From assembly GCA_017390475.1 (NCBI GenBank), contig JAFPBO010000016.1, positions 1-64,000 on the forward strand: a stretch of 64,000 bases of DNA, read 5' to 3'. This document shows positions 44,358 through 52,178 of this stretch, in pieces. Within the stretch, counting starts at the first letter, position 1; each line of letters begins with the position of its first letter. A program made the position numbers and the translations under genes. This DNA comes from Loktanella sp. (GTDB lineage: Bacteria; Pseudomonadota; Alphaproteobacteria; Rhodobacterales; Rhodobacteraceae). The notes below the pieces were generated by a model that was not told the DNA's origin, searched no databases, and worked only from the letters and a program-made list of their open reading frames with translations.

Positions 44358-45568
44358 AGCACCTGATCTAGCGCCGCCAGCAACTGGTCAACCTCTGCCT
44401 TGCTGGTGTAATGGGTGAAACTGACGCGCAGCACGCCCTTGCCCAGATCGACACCCATCGCTGTAAGCGGGCGCTGTGCATAGAAATCCCCACCTTCGGC
44501 CATAATCCCCAAAGGGGCGAGCCGTGCCGCCACCTCTGCCGCATCCGATTGCAATGCCATCGCCACCGTGGGCGCGCGGTTGGCGGCATCTGCAGGGCCG
44601 ATCAGGCGCACGGAATTTTTCGCGCTGACATAATCCAGCAACGGCGTCAGCAGCGCGATTTCCTGATCGCGCATCAGATCATGCGACATCCGTGCCGCAT
44701 CCGCGCCGGTGCCGCCGCCATGATGCTGTGACATTGAATCGAAATAATCCGCCATACCAGCGCTGGCCGCGACCTGCGCATGATCCGGGCCTGCGGGAGT
44801 GAAGCGTTTATACAGGCTGTCACCGTTGAAATGATGCCCCTGATTGGGCAGATCAAAACCAAAATCCTCGCGGATCACCATGATCCCCTGATGCGGGCCA
44901 TAGGTCTTGTAAGCGCTGAACAGATAGACATCACAGCCCAGCCCGCCGACATCCGCCAAGCCATGCGGCGCATAGCTGACACCATCGACACAGACGCGGG
45001 CACCGGCGGCTTGTGCCATCGCGGTGATTGCAGAAACATCATTTATGGCCCCTATGACATTGGAACAATGTGGAAAACACAGCAAAGCTGTATCATCACC
45101 CAAAAGCTGCGCCAGATCATCGTGGTTCAGCAAACCCGTCTCAGGATCAAGCTGCCATTCCACAACGCGAATGCCCTCATCCGCCAGCTTGCGCCATGGG
45201 CCGGAATTCGCCTCATGATCCTGATTGGTGACGATGATCTTCTGCCCCGGCTTGATCCAGCGCCGCACGGCCTGCGCCAGAACATAAGTGTTCTGCGTCG
45301 TCGAAGGACCAAAGGACAATTCATGCGTCGCCACACCCAGCATCGCGGCCAGCCTCGATCGGGCCTCGTCCATTTCCTCACCGCCCAGCCGTGATGCCTC
45401 ATAAGCCGAGTAAGGCTGGACCTTGCGCTGGGTATAGAACCGGTGCAGCCGGTCGATCACTTGACGACAGGTATAGGACCCGCCCGCATTGCTGAAAAAC
45501 GCCTGACCTTGCAGGCTTGGTTCATCAAACGCAGGGAATTGCGCGCGCACCCATTCCAGATCAAGCAT
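44354..45568 (-). CDS. Class V aminotransferase (cysteine-desulfurase-like)
   Basis: PLP enzyme of the SufS/CsdA-like class V aminotransferase family, 404 residues. The fold-type I features are visible: GPSTTQNTYVLAQAVR (cofactor phosphate loop), VCVDGVSYAPHGLADVGGLG (the PLP-binding aspartate) and YLFSAYKTYGPHQG with the Schiff-base lysine near residue 232. Substrate (cysteine, selenocysteine or another amino acid) cannot be assigned; no SUF genes are nearby. The ATG at 45568 overlaps the acuI stop by eight bases, and its own stop overlaps the photolyase start, so acuI, this gene and the photolyase form one operon. Confidence 0.87.
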   Translation of the reverse strand: MLDLEWVRAQFPAFDEPSLQGQAFFSNAGGSYTCRQVIDRLHRFYTQRKVQPYSAYEASRLGGEEMDEARSRLAAMLGVATHELSFGPSTTQNTYVLAQAVRRWIKPGQKIIVTNQDHEANSGPWRKLADEGIRVVEWQLDPETGLLNHDDLAQLLGDDTALLCFPHCSNVIGAINDVSAITAMAQAAGARVCVDGVSYAPHGLADVGGLGCDVYLFSAYKTYGPHQGIMVIREDFGFDLPNQGHHFNGDSLYKRFTPAGPDHAQVAASAGMADYFDSMSQHHGGGTGADAARMSHDLMRDQEIALLTPLLDYVSAKNSVRLIGPADAANRAPTVAMALQSDAAEVAARLAPLGIMAEGGDFYAQRPLTAMGVDLGKGVLRVSFTHYTSKAEVDQLLAALDQVL

Positions 45569-46544
45569 TGACGTCCACCACCACACGGCCTTTCACCTGC
45601 CCTGCCAGAATATCCGCGCCAAGCTGCGGCAGATCGGACAGCACCGCAGGCTGGATCATCGCCTCCAACCTGTCCGTCGGCAGATCCTTGGCGATCCGCG
45701 CCCAGGCCCGGACGCGGTTGTCATAGGGTTGCATCACGGAATCGATGCCCAGCAGATTCACCCCGCGCAAAAGAAACGGGATTACCGTGGCGGGCAGGTT
45801 GGCACCACCGGCAAGGCCGACGGCCGCGACAGAGGCCCCATATTGCATCTGCCCCAGCACACGCGCCAGCATCGCGCCCCCCACAGCATCGACACAGCCG
45901 CCCCAGGTCTCGCCCTCCAATGGGCGTTTGACGGTTTCGGACAATTCTTCACGCGCGACGATCTGGGTCGCGCCCAGCGCGCGCAGATAATCCGCCGTCT
46001 CTGGCCGCCCGGTCACGGCGGCGACCTGATACCCCAGTTTCGCCAGAATGGCCGTTGCGACAGACCCGACACCACCGGCAGCACCAGTGACCAGCACCGG
46101 GCCGTCCTTGATCCCCTGATCCTCCAGCGCCATTACCGCCAGCATCGCGGTGAAACCGGCGGTGCCGACCGCCATCGCCTGCCTTGTGCTCAGCCCATCG
46201 GGCAAAGGCACCAGCCAATCCGCCTTGACGCGCGCCTTTTGCGCATAACCGCCCCAATGCGCCTCGCCCACGCGCCAGCCGGTCAGGACGACCTTATAGC
46301 CGGGGGCATAGCGGGGATCATCCGAGGCGTCGACCACACCGGCAAAATCAATCCCCGGCACATGCGGGTAATTGCGGACCAACCCACCGCCCGGCCCGAT
46401 GCACAGCCCGTCCTTGTAATTTACCGTCGAATAATCGACCGCCACGGTCACATCACCCGCAGGCAATTGATCCAGCGTCAGGTCCTGAACGGCGGCATGT
46501 GTCTTGCCAGCCTCGTCCTTGTCCACGATCAGGGCTTTGAACAT
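45561..46544 (-). CDS. acuI: Acryloyl-CoA reductase, AcuI type
   Basis: NADPH-dependent medium-chain dehydrogenase that reduces toxic acryloyl-CoA to propionyl-CoA, part of DMSP/acrylate and 3-hydroxypropionate metabolism, 327 residues. STVNYKDGLCIGPGGGLVRN and GIDFAGVVDASDDPRYAPG, then VVLTGWRVGEAHWGGYAQKA, are very characteristic of AcuI; the nucleotide-binding loop is VTGAAGGVGSVATAILAKLG. The ATG at 46544 has a good ribosome-binding site (GGAG before it) and matches the AcuI N-terminus MFKALIVDKDEAGK. No dddL, dddP or dmdA gene is visible in this window. Confidence 0.92.
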   Translation of the reverse strand: MFKALIVDKDEAGKTHAAVQDLTLDQLPAGDVTVAVDYSTVNYKDGLCIGPGGGLVRNYPHVPGIDFAGVVDASDDPRYAPGYKVVLTGWRVGEAHWGGYAQKARVKADWLVPLPDGLSTRQAMAVGTAGFTAMLAVMALEDQGIKDGPVLVTGAAGGVGSVATAILAKLGYQVAAVTGRPETADYLRALGATQIVAREELSETVKRPLEGETWGGCVDAVGGAMLARVLGQMQYGASVAAVGLAGGANLPATVIPFLLRGVNLLGIDSVMQPYDNRVRAWARIAKDLPTDRLEAMIQPAVLSDLPQLGADILAGQVKGRVVVDVNA

Positions 46545-46564
46545 TGTTGTCTCCTCTAAATCTA

Positions 46565-47072
46565 TCAGAACGAATCCGGCATGAACGGGATATCGGTATC
46601 CTGCGGCTTCAGCCCCATCTGCGTCAGCATGGCATGCACCTGCCCGCGATGATGGGTCTGATGGTTGAAAATCTGCATGACGCATAGCGCCTTTGGCTTG
46701 GACATCTGCCGCTGCATTACAGCGGAATGCCATGTCAGATCGCCCACCAGATCCAGCGTGCGGATATGTTTGGCCCAAAGCGTGATCCGGCCATCCATCC
46801 GAAACCGGTCAGCCGACCAGACAGCGGCGGTGGGTGTCATGACAGGGCCGTCCTTCATCGCCACATCGGTGCCGGGTCCGCCATCCAGCCTGCTGATCCA
46901 GACGGTATCCGCCCAGAGCAGATGGTTCAGCGTCCCCAGGATCGAACCAAAAAACGCCCCCCCGATCCTTGGTCAGATCAGCGGTTGGGATATGCTTGAG
47001 CATCTCGCGCAGCCCGGCATTCTGCCAGGCATTATAGCGGGCCATCATCTGGCAATATTCAGGGCTGATCAT
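46565..47072 (-). pseudogene. DinB-family protein, frameshifted
   Basis: A DinB/YfiT-type four-helix protein whose two halves lie in different frames. From the ATG at 47072 the frame reads MISPEYCQMMARYNAWQNAG and reaches KDRGGVFW before leaving the fold. The normal continuation (GAFFGSILGTLNHLLWADT-like, then MKDGPVMTPTAAVWSADRF, QIFNHQTHHRGQVHAML) is found in the frame ending at 46565. The break coincides with a run of seven C (plus strand, 46957-46963); six would restore one continuous gene of about 168 codons. The conserved histidines (NHL and NHQTHHRGQ) would be present in the restored protein. Either a recent inactivating mutation or a sequencing error. Its start overlaps the stop of the DUF1326 gene. 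Confidence 0.83.
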
Positions 47073-47713
47073 CACTGCGGCCCATGCCAGTTGATCTGGC
47101 AAATCTCGGCGCTGCGGCCGTCGAAATCCCAGACCCGGCCAAAGGCGCGCACCCGGCCCTTGTTGGCGGTCGCCACGGTGATATCCGGGCCCATCCAATA
47201 GCCGGTGTTGCTGACGACGATATCAGTGTCGGGGTCTTTGCCAACCACTGGCACGACTTCGCCCTGAATCGCCTTGCCGACCATCAGGCGGCGTGTCTTG
47301 CCCTCGGTCTCGAACAAGACAGGCGCGCGTTCAGCCCCCAGAAATTCGCTGACCAGCACCTTGAACAGCCCCGTGGTCCCCCGCGCCTTGCCGGTAAAGA
47401 TATTGAGCAAGCCATCATAGGCTGCGTCTGACGCACGTTCGTCGATGTAAGCAGCCGCTTTCCAGTTGCCGCGCGCCATCAGACCGGGGATTTCCAGCAC
47501 CAGCCCGACATTCAGCCCGGTCAGATCGGCATCACCATAATGGCCGGTATCAATGCGGATACCGGCCCAGGCCTGACAATAGCCTTCTGTCGGCGCATGT
47601 TTGCCCAATGACACGACACAGGGGCAGAACACCGTGCAATTGCAATTCAGGATCAATTCGCCCGTGATTGCCCATGGCACAGTCCCAACATCCATATTCT
47701 GATCCAACGCCAT
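47072..47713 (-). CDS. DUF1326 domain protein
   Basis: A 213-residue soluble protein of the DUF1326 family. It begins with a conserved cysteine cluster, ELILNCNCTVFCPCVVSLG (cysteines near residues 24, 26, 30 and 32), that could bind a metal, and contains YCQAWAGIRIDTGHYGD and SNTGYWMGPDITVATANKGR. The family has no proven function. The gene lies 13 bases after a DUF2182 gene on the same strand; this pairing recurs in Rhodobacterales and suggests joint function. Its stop overlaps the DinB start (TGATG). Confidence 0.9.
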   Translation of the reverse strand: MALDQNMDVGTVPWAITGELILNCNCTVFCPCVVSLGKHAPTEGYCQAWAGIRIDTGHYGDADLTGLNVGLVLEIPGLMARGNWKAAAYIDERASDAAYDGLLNIFTGKARGTTGLFKVLVSEFLGAERAPVLFETEGKTRRLMVGKAIQGEVVPVVGKDPDTDIVVSNTGYWMGPDITVATANKGRVRAFGRVWDFDGRSAEICQINWHGPQ

Positions 47714-47726
47714 GGTTTTTCCTTCC

Positions 47727-48485
47727 CTAGATTGCGCGCAACATAACGGCGAAACTGCCCAGAACCAACAAGATGCCCAAGGGCCGTGTGACGATCCGTC
47801 CGATCATGGGCATTTTTTCCACCACCATGATCAGCGTCGCCATCCCCATAAAGGCAAGGTTCATCACCCCGCCGACAAAAGCCAGCAACATCAGCGCCCA
47901 GCAACAACCCAGACAGATCAGCCCAAGGCGCAACCCGTTGCGCCACGGCCCCTCGTCCCAATGCTGCATGAAGAATGTCAGCGGCTGGCGACATTTGGCA
48001 AGGCAGGCCTCTTTCACCGGCGAAAACTGATAAAGCCCTGCTGCCAACAGCAGCATCGCGGTCAGCCAAACCGACAGGCTGTCCCCGATCGCGCTGATCA
48101 GACCAAAGCGGAAAAGCAGCAATTGCAGCCCTGCGGCCAGCAACGCAAATCCCAACCAGACCACGACATAACCCGCGATCAGCGGCGCGAAACGCACGCC
48201 GGTCTGGCGGCCCAGATCATCATGGGTGGCAAATGCGGGCAGCGCTGTCGGCAACATCATCGCCGCCGCCATCAGCGCCCACATCAACGTGGCGTTCAGA
48301 TAGCCTGCGCCATCCAGTGTCACCGTACACAGCGCCGCCCAGAAATCGGCACCATAGATCCGTGACAGGCTGCGTAATTCGGTGGGCACCGCCAGCAGAT
48401 AGAGCGCGACCCAGGCGGCAAGGATCATCCCGAAGAGCGACAGCCATTGCACCGCCCCCATCGTCCTGATCCGGTCTGACAGCAT
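47727..48485 (-). CDS. DUF2182 membrane protein
   Basis: A 252-residue inner-membrane protein with six or seven helices and the DUF2182 features YLNATLMWALMAAAMMLPTA, GYVVVWLGFALLAAGLQLLL, FSPVKEACLAKCRQPLTFF (cysteine-containing loop) and CLGCCWALMLLAFVGGVMNL. The CCW/Met-rich helices suggest metal binding. The family is uncharacterised. It leads an operon with DUF1326 and the DinB remnant. Confidence 0.88.
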   Translation of the reverse strand: MLSDRIRTMGAVQWLSLFGMILAAWVALYLLAVPTELRSLSRIYGADFWAALCTVTLDGAGYLNATLMWALMAAAMMLPTALPAFATHDDLGRQTGVRFAPLIAGYVVVWLGFALLAAGLQLLLFRFGLISAIGDSLSVWLTAMLLLAAGLYQFSPVKEACLAKCRQPLTFFMQHWDEGPWRNGLRLGLICLGCCWALMLLAFVGGVMNLAFMGMATLIMVVEKMPMIGRIVTRPLGILLVLGSFAVMLRAI

Positions 48486-48718
48486 GGTCCGCCCTCCCCA
48501 GCATCCCGCACGATAGCTACGGTGTCAGACAACACCGGGCGTGGCAATCCGGCAGAGCAGCGGTTTCACCACAAACCGCACCGCCGGACCGCAAGCAGGC
48601 GTCGCAGCGCCTAAGACTTTGGCAGTGATGCAAATTACAGCGCAGATGCCAGAATTCAGCTTGTCGCAGCGCGGCTTGCCACTTAGGTTTCTGTCAATGT
48701 TCACACGGGAGACCCATC

Positions 48719-49759
48719 ATGACTGCCACAAAACTCTGGGGTGCTGCGTCTTTGCTCGCATTGGCGACAGCTGCATCCGCACAGGATTCCGAACTGCTGG
48801 TATTCGATTATTCCGGCTTTGAGATGCCTGAATATCATCAGGATTACATCGATAAGCACGGTGCCAGCCCGACCTTCACCTTTTTCGGGGATGAGGATGA
48901 GGCATTCCAGAAAATCCGCGCCGGTTTCCGGGCCGATGTATCGCATGTCTGCGCGCCATCTGTGACCCGCTGGACCGAAAGCGGCATTCTGGAACCCTGG
49001 GATACCGACCGCATCACCGCCTATAACGATCTGAACGCCAGCCTGACCGGCGAAGAAATCGGCGCGGGCGAGACCTATTTCATCCCCACTGATTTCGGGT
49101 CTACCGCCATCGCCTATAACCCTGAAGAGGTCAGCGAAGAAGACGTCGCCAGCCTGCAGGTCTTTACCAACCCCGCCTTTGCCGGGCGGATGACCCTGCC
49201 CGACAACGTCGATGACGCCTATGCGCTGGCCTATCTCGCCACCGGCGTGACCAACTGGCAGGACGTCACGGATGAGGAATTCGAGGCCGCATCCAACTGG
49301 CTGCGCGAAGTCCACCCCAACCTGCGCACCTATTGGACCGATCCTGCCGAACTGGCACAGCTGCTGTCCTCGGGTGAAATCCTCGTCAGCTGGGCCTGGA
49401 ACGAAACCTATCCCGCCATGGTCGAAGAAGGCCGGCCCATCGCATTCCAGCGTGAAGCCGAAGAAGGCTCATCATTGTGGCTGTGCGGTTACGTGAAACT
49501 GGCCGGTGGTCAGGGCAACGTGGACAAGGCCTATGATTATCTGAACGCCTTCCTGTCGGAAACATCGGTCGTGCCATTGCTGGAGGCGGGCTACGGCTCT
49601 GCCAATGCTGTCGCGCTGGAAGCGCAGGTGACCGAAGAGGACCTGATCGCCTCTGGTCTGGAAGACATCGACGTACCGATCCTGGCGCAATTGCCGATGA
49701 GCAACGCCGACAAAGAACGGATGGCCGAAACCTTCGAAATGATCAAAGCCGGGTTCTGA
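48719..49759 (+). CDS. Extracellular solute-binding protein, polyamine (PotD) type
   Basis: Periplasmic binding protein of ABC importers, 346 residues, most similar in pattern to spermidine/putrescine-binding PotD/PotF. It has a signal peptide (LWGAASLLALATAASA), the start SELLVFDYSGFEMPEYHQDY, the hinge region TDFGSTAIAYNPEEVSEEDV and SWLREVHPNLRTYWTDPAEL. No permease or ATPase genes adjoin it: both neighbours are unrelated and the gene is followed by a terminator hairpin. It must work with components encoded elsewhere or be a solitary sensor or scavenger. Confidence 0.88.
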   Translation: MTATKLWGAASLLALATAASAQDSELLVFDYSGFEMPEYHQDYIDKHGASPTFTFFGDEDEAFQKIRAGFRADVSHVCAPSVTRWTESGILEPWDTDRITAYNDLNASLTGEEIGAGETYFIPTDFGSTAIAYNPEEVSEEDVASLQVFTNPAFAGRMTLPDNVDDAYALAYLATGVTNWQDVTDEEFEAASNWLREVHPNLRTYWTDPAELAQLLSSGEILVSWAWNETYPAMVEEGRPIAFQREAEEGSSLWLCGYVKLAGGQGNVDKAYDYLNAFLSETSVVPLLEAGYGSANAVALEAQVTEEDLIASGLEDIDVPILAQLPMSNADKERMAETFEMIKAGF

Positions 49760-49775
49760 TCTGGCTGACAAGGTT

Positions 49776-49808
49776 GCAAAGGGCGGTGCCACTGGTGCCG
49801 CCCTTTGC
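49776..49808 (+). terminator. Hairpin terminator after the solute-binding protein
   Basis: Arms GCAAAGGGCGG and CCGCCCTTTGC match perfectly around an eleven-base centre; it starts 17 bases after the stop. There is no strong T run after it, so it may act with Rho or as a 3' stabiliser. Confidence 0.7.
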
Positions 49809-49928
49809 TGTAGAAGGATCACCCGAAAAAGCTTTTGAGAGATGCGGAAACGCGTTTTTTTTGTAAGACAGGGCCTATGTGTGCTTTGCGAGACCATGCG
49901 GACACGCGATGTAAGAGGATATGAGGAA

Positions 49929-50372
49929 ATGACTTGGAATTTTCATGGGCCGGATCACGAGGATGCCGTTTCGTTTATCCGAAGCTTCTGTGTCGATTAT
50001 ACAACTTGGAATAATGGGGCGTTGGCCGTTTCACACGGCTTAAGCGGAGAAAGGGCGCGCGCTGCCATCCAAGAGGCAAGTTTAGCTTATTCACGCTTCC
50101 TTGCACCCTTCCTCGCGCCAGCAACCAAGCCGCAACTCATTGCATTCGGAACGAATTCTTCTTTTGATCCCTCGCGCATTAGGATTGTAGCAGTGGAAAA
50201 CACATCAACTGGCTGGAATGTGAAGTTTTCAGTTAAAAACTCACACCTCGAATTCGATGATGACTACGTAGCTGACGTTGAAAAATCCACCGGTGGAAAG
50301 TTAGTGCTGACACAAATCTGGTATTTAGATCCGTTCCCCGAAGCCGGTCAGGAACGCCTAGCATATCTCTAG
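49929..50372 (+). CDS. Orphan hypothetical protein, low GC
   Basis: A 147-residue protein beginning MTWNFHGPDHEDAVSFIRSF with no signal peptide and no membrane segment. I do not recognise a family with confidence; the layout (N-terminal helix, then a strand-rich C-terminal half, SRIRIVAVENTSTGWNVKFS and SHLEFDDDYVADVE) would be compatible with an NTF2-like fold, as seen in some immunity proteins. Base composition is visibly more AT-rich than in its neighbours, and it stands alone after a terminator, which suggests recent acquisition. The ATG at 49929 follows a GAGGAA site; an in-frame start at 49842 gives 29 more residues. Confidence 0.65.
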   Translation: MTWNFHGPDHEDAVSFIRSFCVDYTTWNNGALAVSHGLSGERARAAIQEASLAYSRFLAPFLAPATKPQLIAFGTNSSFDPSRIRIVAVENTSTGWNVKFSVKNSHLEFDDDYVADVEKSTGGKLVLTQIWYLDPFPEAGQERLAYL

Positions 50373-50515
50373 CTTAACCGTCCGCTCAGGGCTCCAAGCG
50401 GCCATCGCACCCCACAATGATACTTACCCACCATCCCCTGCCGCAAGCACCGCCCTCCCCCCCCCGCGTCAAAATACCGGCTGGACCTTTGCGCCGATAC
50501 AGGTAAATCAGGGGC

Positions 50516-50899
50516 ATGATGCGCCGGATCACCTCCCTTGCCCCGATGATCGCACGCGGCTTTGTCGCGGCTTTGCTGGCGCTTGCGCTGACGGCGGTCA
50601 GTTTCGGGCATACCCCCCCGCAGGATGATGCGCGCGCGGATGCCTATCTGCTGGCCGGGGGCGATTGGGCGGCGATCTGTGCCGATACCGACCGGCCTTT
50701 GCACGGCGCTGATGCCTGTATGGCCTGTCTGATTTCGGCGGGTGTGGATCTGCCCCCTCCCGCAGGGGATGCAACGGCGGTGATGACGGCCAGTTTGGCC
50801 GATTGGGCCTTGCCTGCGGCCCGGATTGCTTTGGCCCAACTTTTGCCTGCCCATCCGGCGCGCGCACCCCCGGCGCGGGATCGTTCACACCACATCTGA
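50516..50899 (+). CDS. Small exported protein, DUF2946-like
   Basis: A 127-residue protein with an N-terminal signal or anchor (IARGFVAALLALALTAVSFG), then a short region with CMACLISAGVDLP, resembling the conserved cysteine motif of DUF2946-type proteins that accompany copper genes. The C-terminal part is alanine/proline-rich and ends in RDRSHHI. It lies 51 bases before the PCuAC gene on the same strand, so a part in copper delivery is plausible. Family assignment is tentative. Confidence 0.6.
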   Translation: MMRRITSLAPMIARGFVAALLALALTAVSFGHTPPQDDARADAYLLAGGDWAAICADTDRPLHGADACMACLISAGVDLPPPAGDATAVMTASLADWALPAARIALAQLLPAHPARAPPARDRSHHI

Positions 50900-50950
50900 A
50901 CCGATCCCCCGTAACGCGGGTCTTGACCCGCGCAACCGAAAGCAAGACCA

Positions 50951-51457
50951 ATGACCTTCCCCAAACTGGCACCCCTCGCCGTTATCGCCGCTATGGCGGC
51001 CACCTCTGCCATGGCCGAGATCACCGTGACCGACGCCTATGCCTTTGAAACCGCCCCCACCGCCATGGCCGGTGGCGGTTTTCTGACCATCACCAATACC
51101 GGCGACAGTGATGACGTGCTGACCGCCGTGCAGGCCGATTTCCCCAGCGTCCAGCTGCATACCACCGAATTTGACGGCGATATCGCCCGGATGATGCATC
51201 TGGAAGCGATCCCTGTCGCTGCGGGCGAAACCGTCACGCTGGCACCCGGCGGGATGCATGTGATGTTCATGGGCCTGCAAGGCAATCCGCTGACCGCAGG
51301 TGACGAAATCAGCGCCACTTTGGTCTTTGAACAGGCGGGCGAAATGCCGGTCACCTTCGATGTTGTCGCCCGCGATACGGCAGACAGCCATGGCGAGGAT
51401 CGCGGCCATAACCATGATCAAAATAGCCACGATCACGGCAATAGCCACGACCATTGA
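50951..51457 (+). CDS. Periplasmic copper chaperone PCu(A)C
   Basis: Exported copper(I) chaperone that delivers copper to cytochrome oxidase, 168 residues. It has a signal peptide (LAVIAAMAATSAMAE). The copper ligands of the family are in place: H70 in SVQLHTTEFDG, M82 in IARMMHLEAI, and the H103-x-M105 pair in GGMHVMFMGL. A histidine-rich tail (HGEDRGHNHDQNSHDHGNSH, residues ~147-166) adds probable metal binding and is found in many, not all, members. It sits directly before a Sco protein gene. Confidence 0.93.
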   Translation: MTFPKLAPLAVIAAMAATSAMAEITVTDAYAFETAPTAMAGGGFLTITNTGDSDDVLTAVQADFPSVQLHTTEFDGDIARMMHLEAIPVAAGETVTLAPGGMHVMFMGLQGNPLTAGDEISATLVFEQAGEMPVTFDVVARDTADSHGEDRGHNHDQNSHDHGNSHDH

Positions 51458-51515
51458 TCCTGCCACGGCGTTGCCCCACTGATGGGGTGACGCCCTTTCC
51501 AAGAAAGGAAACCAG

Positions 51516-52118
51516 ATGAAATCTGTTATCTTCGGGTCAGGCGTCCTGGCAATTGCAGCCGGTCTTGGCGTCTATGCCTGGCAAGCCAATACTGCCCCCA
51601 CCCCTTGCGGCAATACCAGCGTCGCTGGTGCCGCCATTGGCGGCCCGTTCGAACTGGTCTCTGAAACCGGCGAGACGGTGACCGACACCGACGTCATCAC
51701 CAAACCGACACTGGTCTATTTCGGCTACACCTTCTGCCCCGATGTCTGCCCCATCGATTCGATGCGCAACGCGATTGCCGCAGATATTCTGGCGGATGAA
51801 GGGGTCGATATCGGCACCATCTTCATCTCGGTCGATCCCGAACGCGATACTGTGGATGTGGTGCGCGACTACACCGATAATTTCCACCCAGAGATGATCG
51901 GCCTGACCGGCAGCCCCGAACAGATTCGTGAGGCCAGCCAAGCCTATAAGACCTATTACCGCGCCGTCGAAGGCGACCCGGACTATTACCTCGTCGATCA
52001 TTCGACCCAGACCTATCTGATGTTCCCCGAGACAGGTTTCGCCACCTTCTTCCGGCGCGACACGCCTTCGGAACAGGTCGCCGAAATCACCGCCTGTTTC
52101 GTGGATCAACTGGCCTGA
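51516..52118 (+). CDS. SCO-family copper protein
   Basis: Membrane-anchored thioredoxin-like copper protein used in assembly of the Cu(A) centre of cytochrome oxidase, 200 residues. It has an N-terminal anchor (VIFGSGVLAIAAGLGVYAW), the CxxxC copper site FCPDVCPID with C74 and C78, and the copper-ligand histidine H162 in LVDHSTQTYLMF. FGYTFCPDVCP is the family signature. It follows PCuAC with 58 bases between and precedes hemN, so the three are functionally linked through respiration. Confidence 0.93.
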   Translation: MKSVIFGSGVLAIAAGLGVYAWQANTAPTPCGNTSVAGAAIGGPFELVSETGETVTDTDVITKPTLVYFGYTFCPDVCPIDSMRNAIAADILADEGVDIGTIFISVDPERDTVDVVRDYTDNFHPEMIGLTGSPEQIREASQAYKTYYRAVEGDPDYYLVDHSTQTYLMFPETGFATFFRRDTPSEQVAEITACFVDQLA

Positions 52119-52131
52119 TTTTCGATACAAT

Positions 52132-52145
52132 TTGATCTGGCGCAA
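52132..52145 (+). promoter_or_regulatory. FnrL/FNR-type operator
   Basis: TTGATCTGGCGCAA matches the TTGAT-N4-(A/C)(T/G)CAA pattern of FnrL boxes in Rhodobacterales, with one mismatch to the perfect palindrome. It lies 34 bases before the hemN start, a position suited to activation under low oxygen. Confidence 0.65.
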
Positions 52146-52178
52146 TAAATCGCGCCGGATCATCTGCAACATGGCCTC

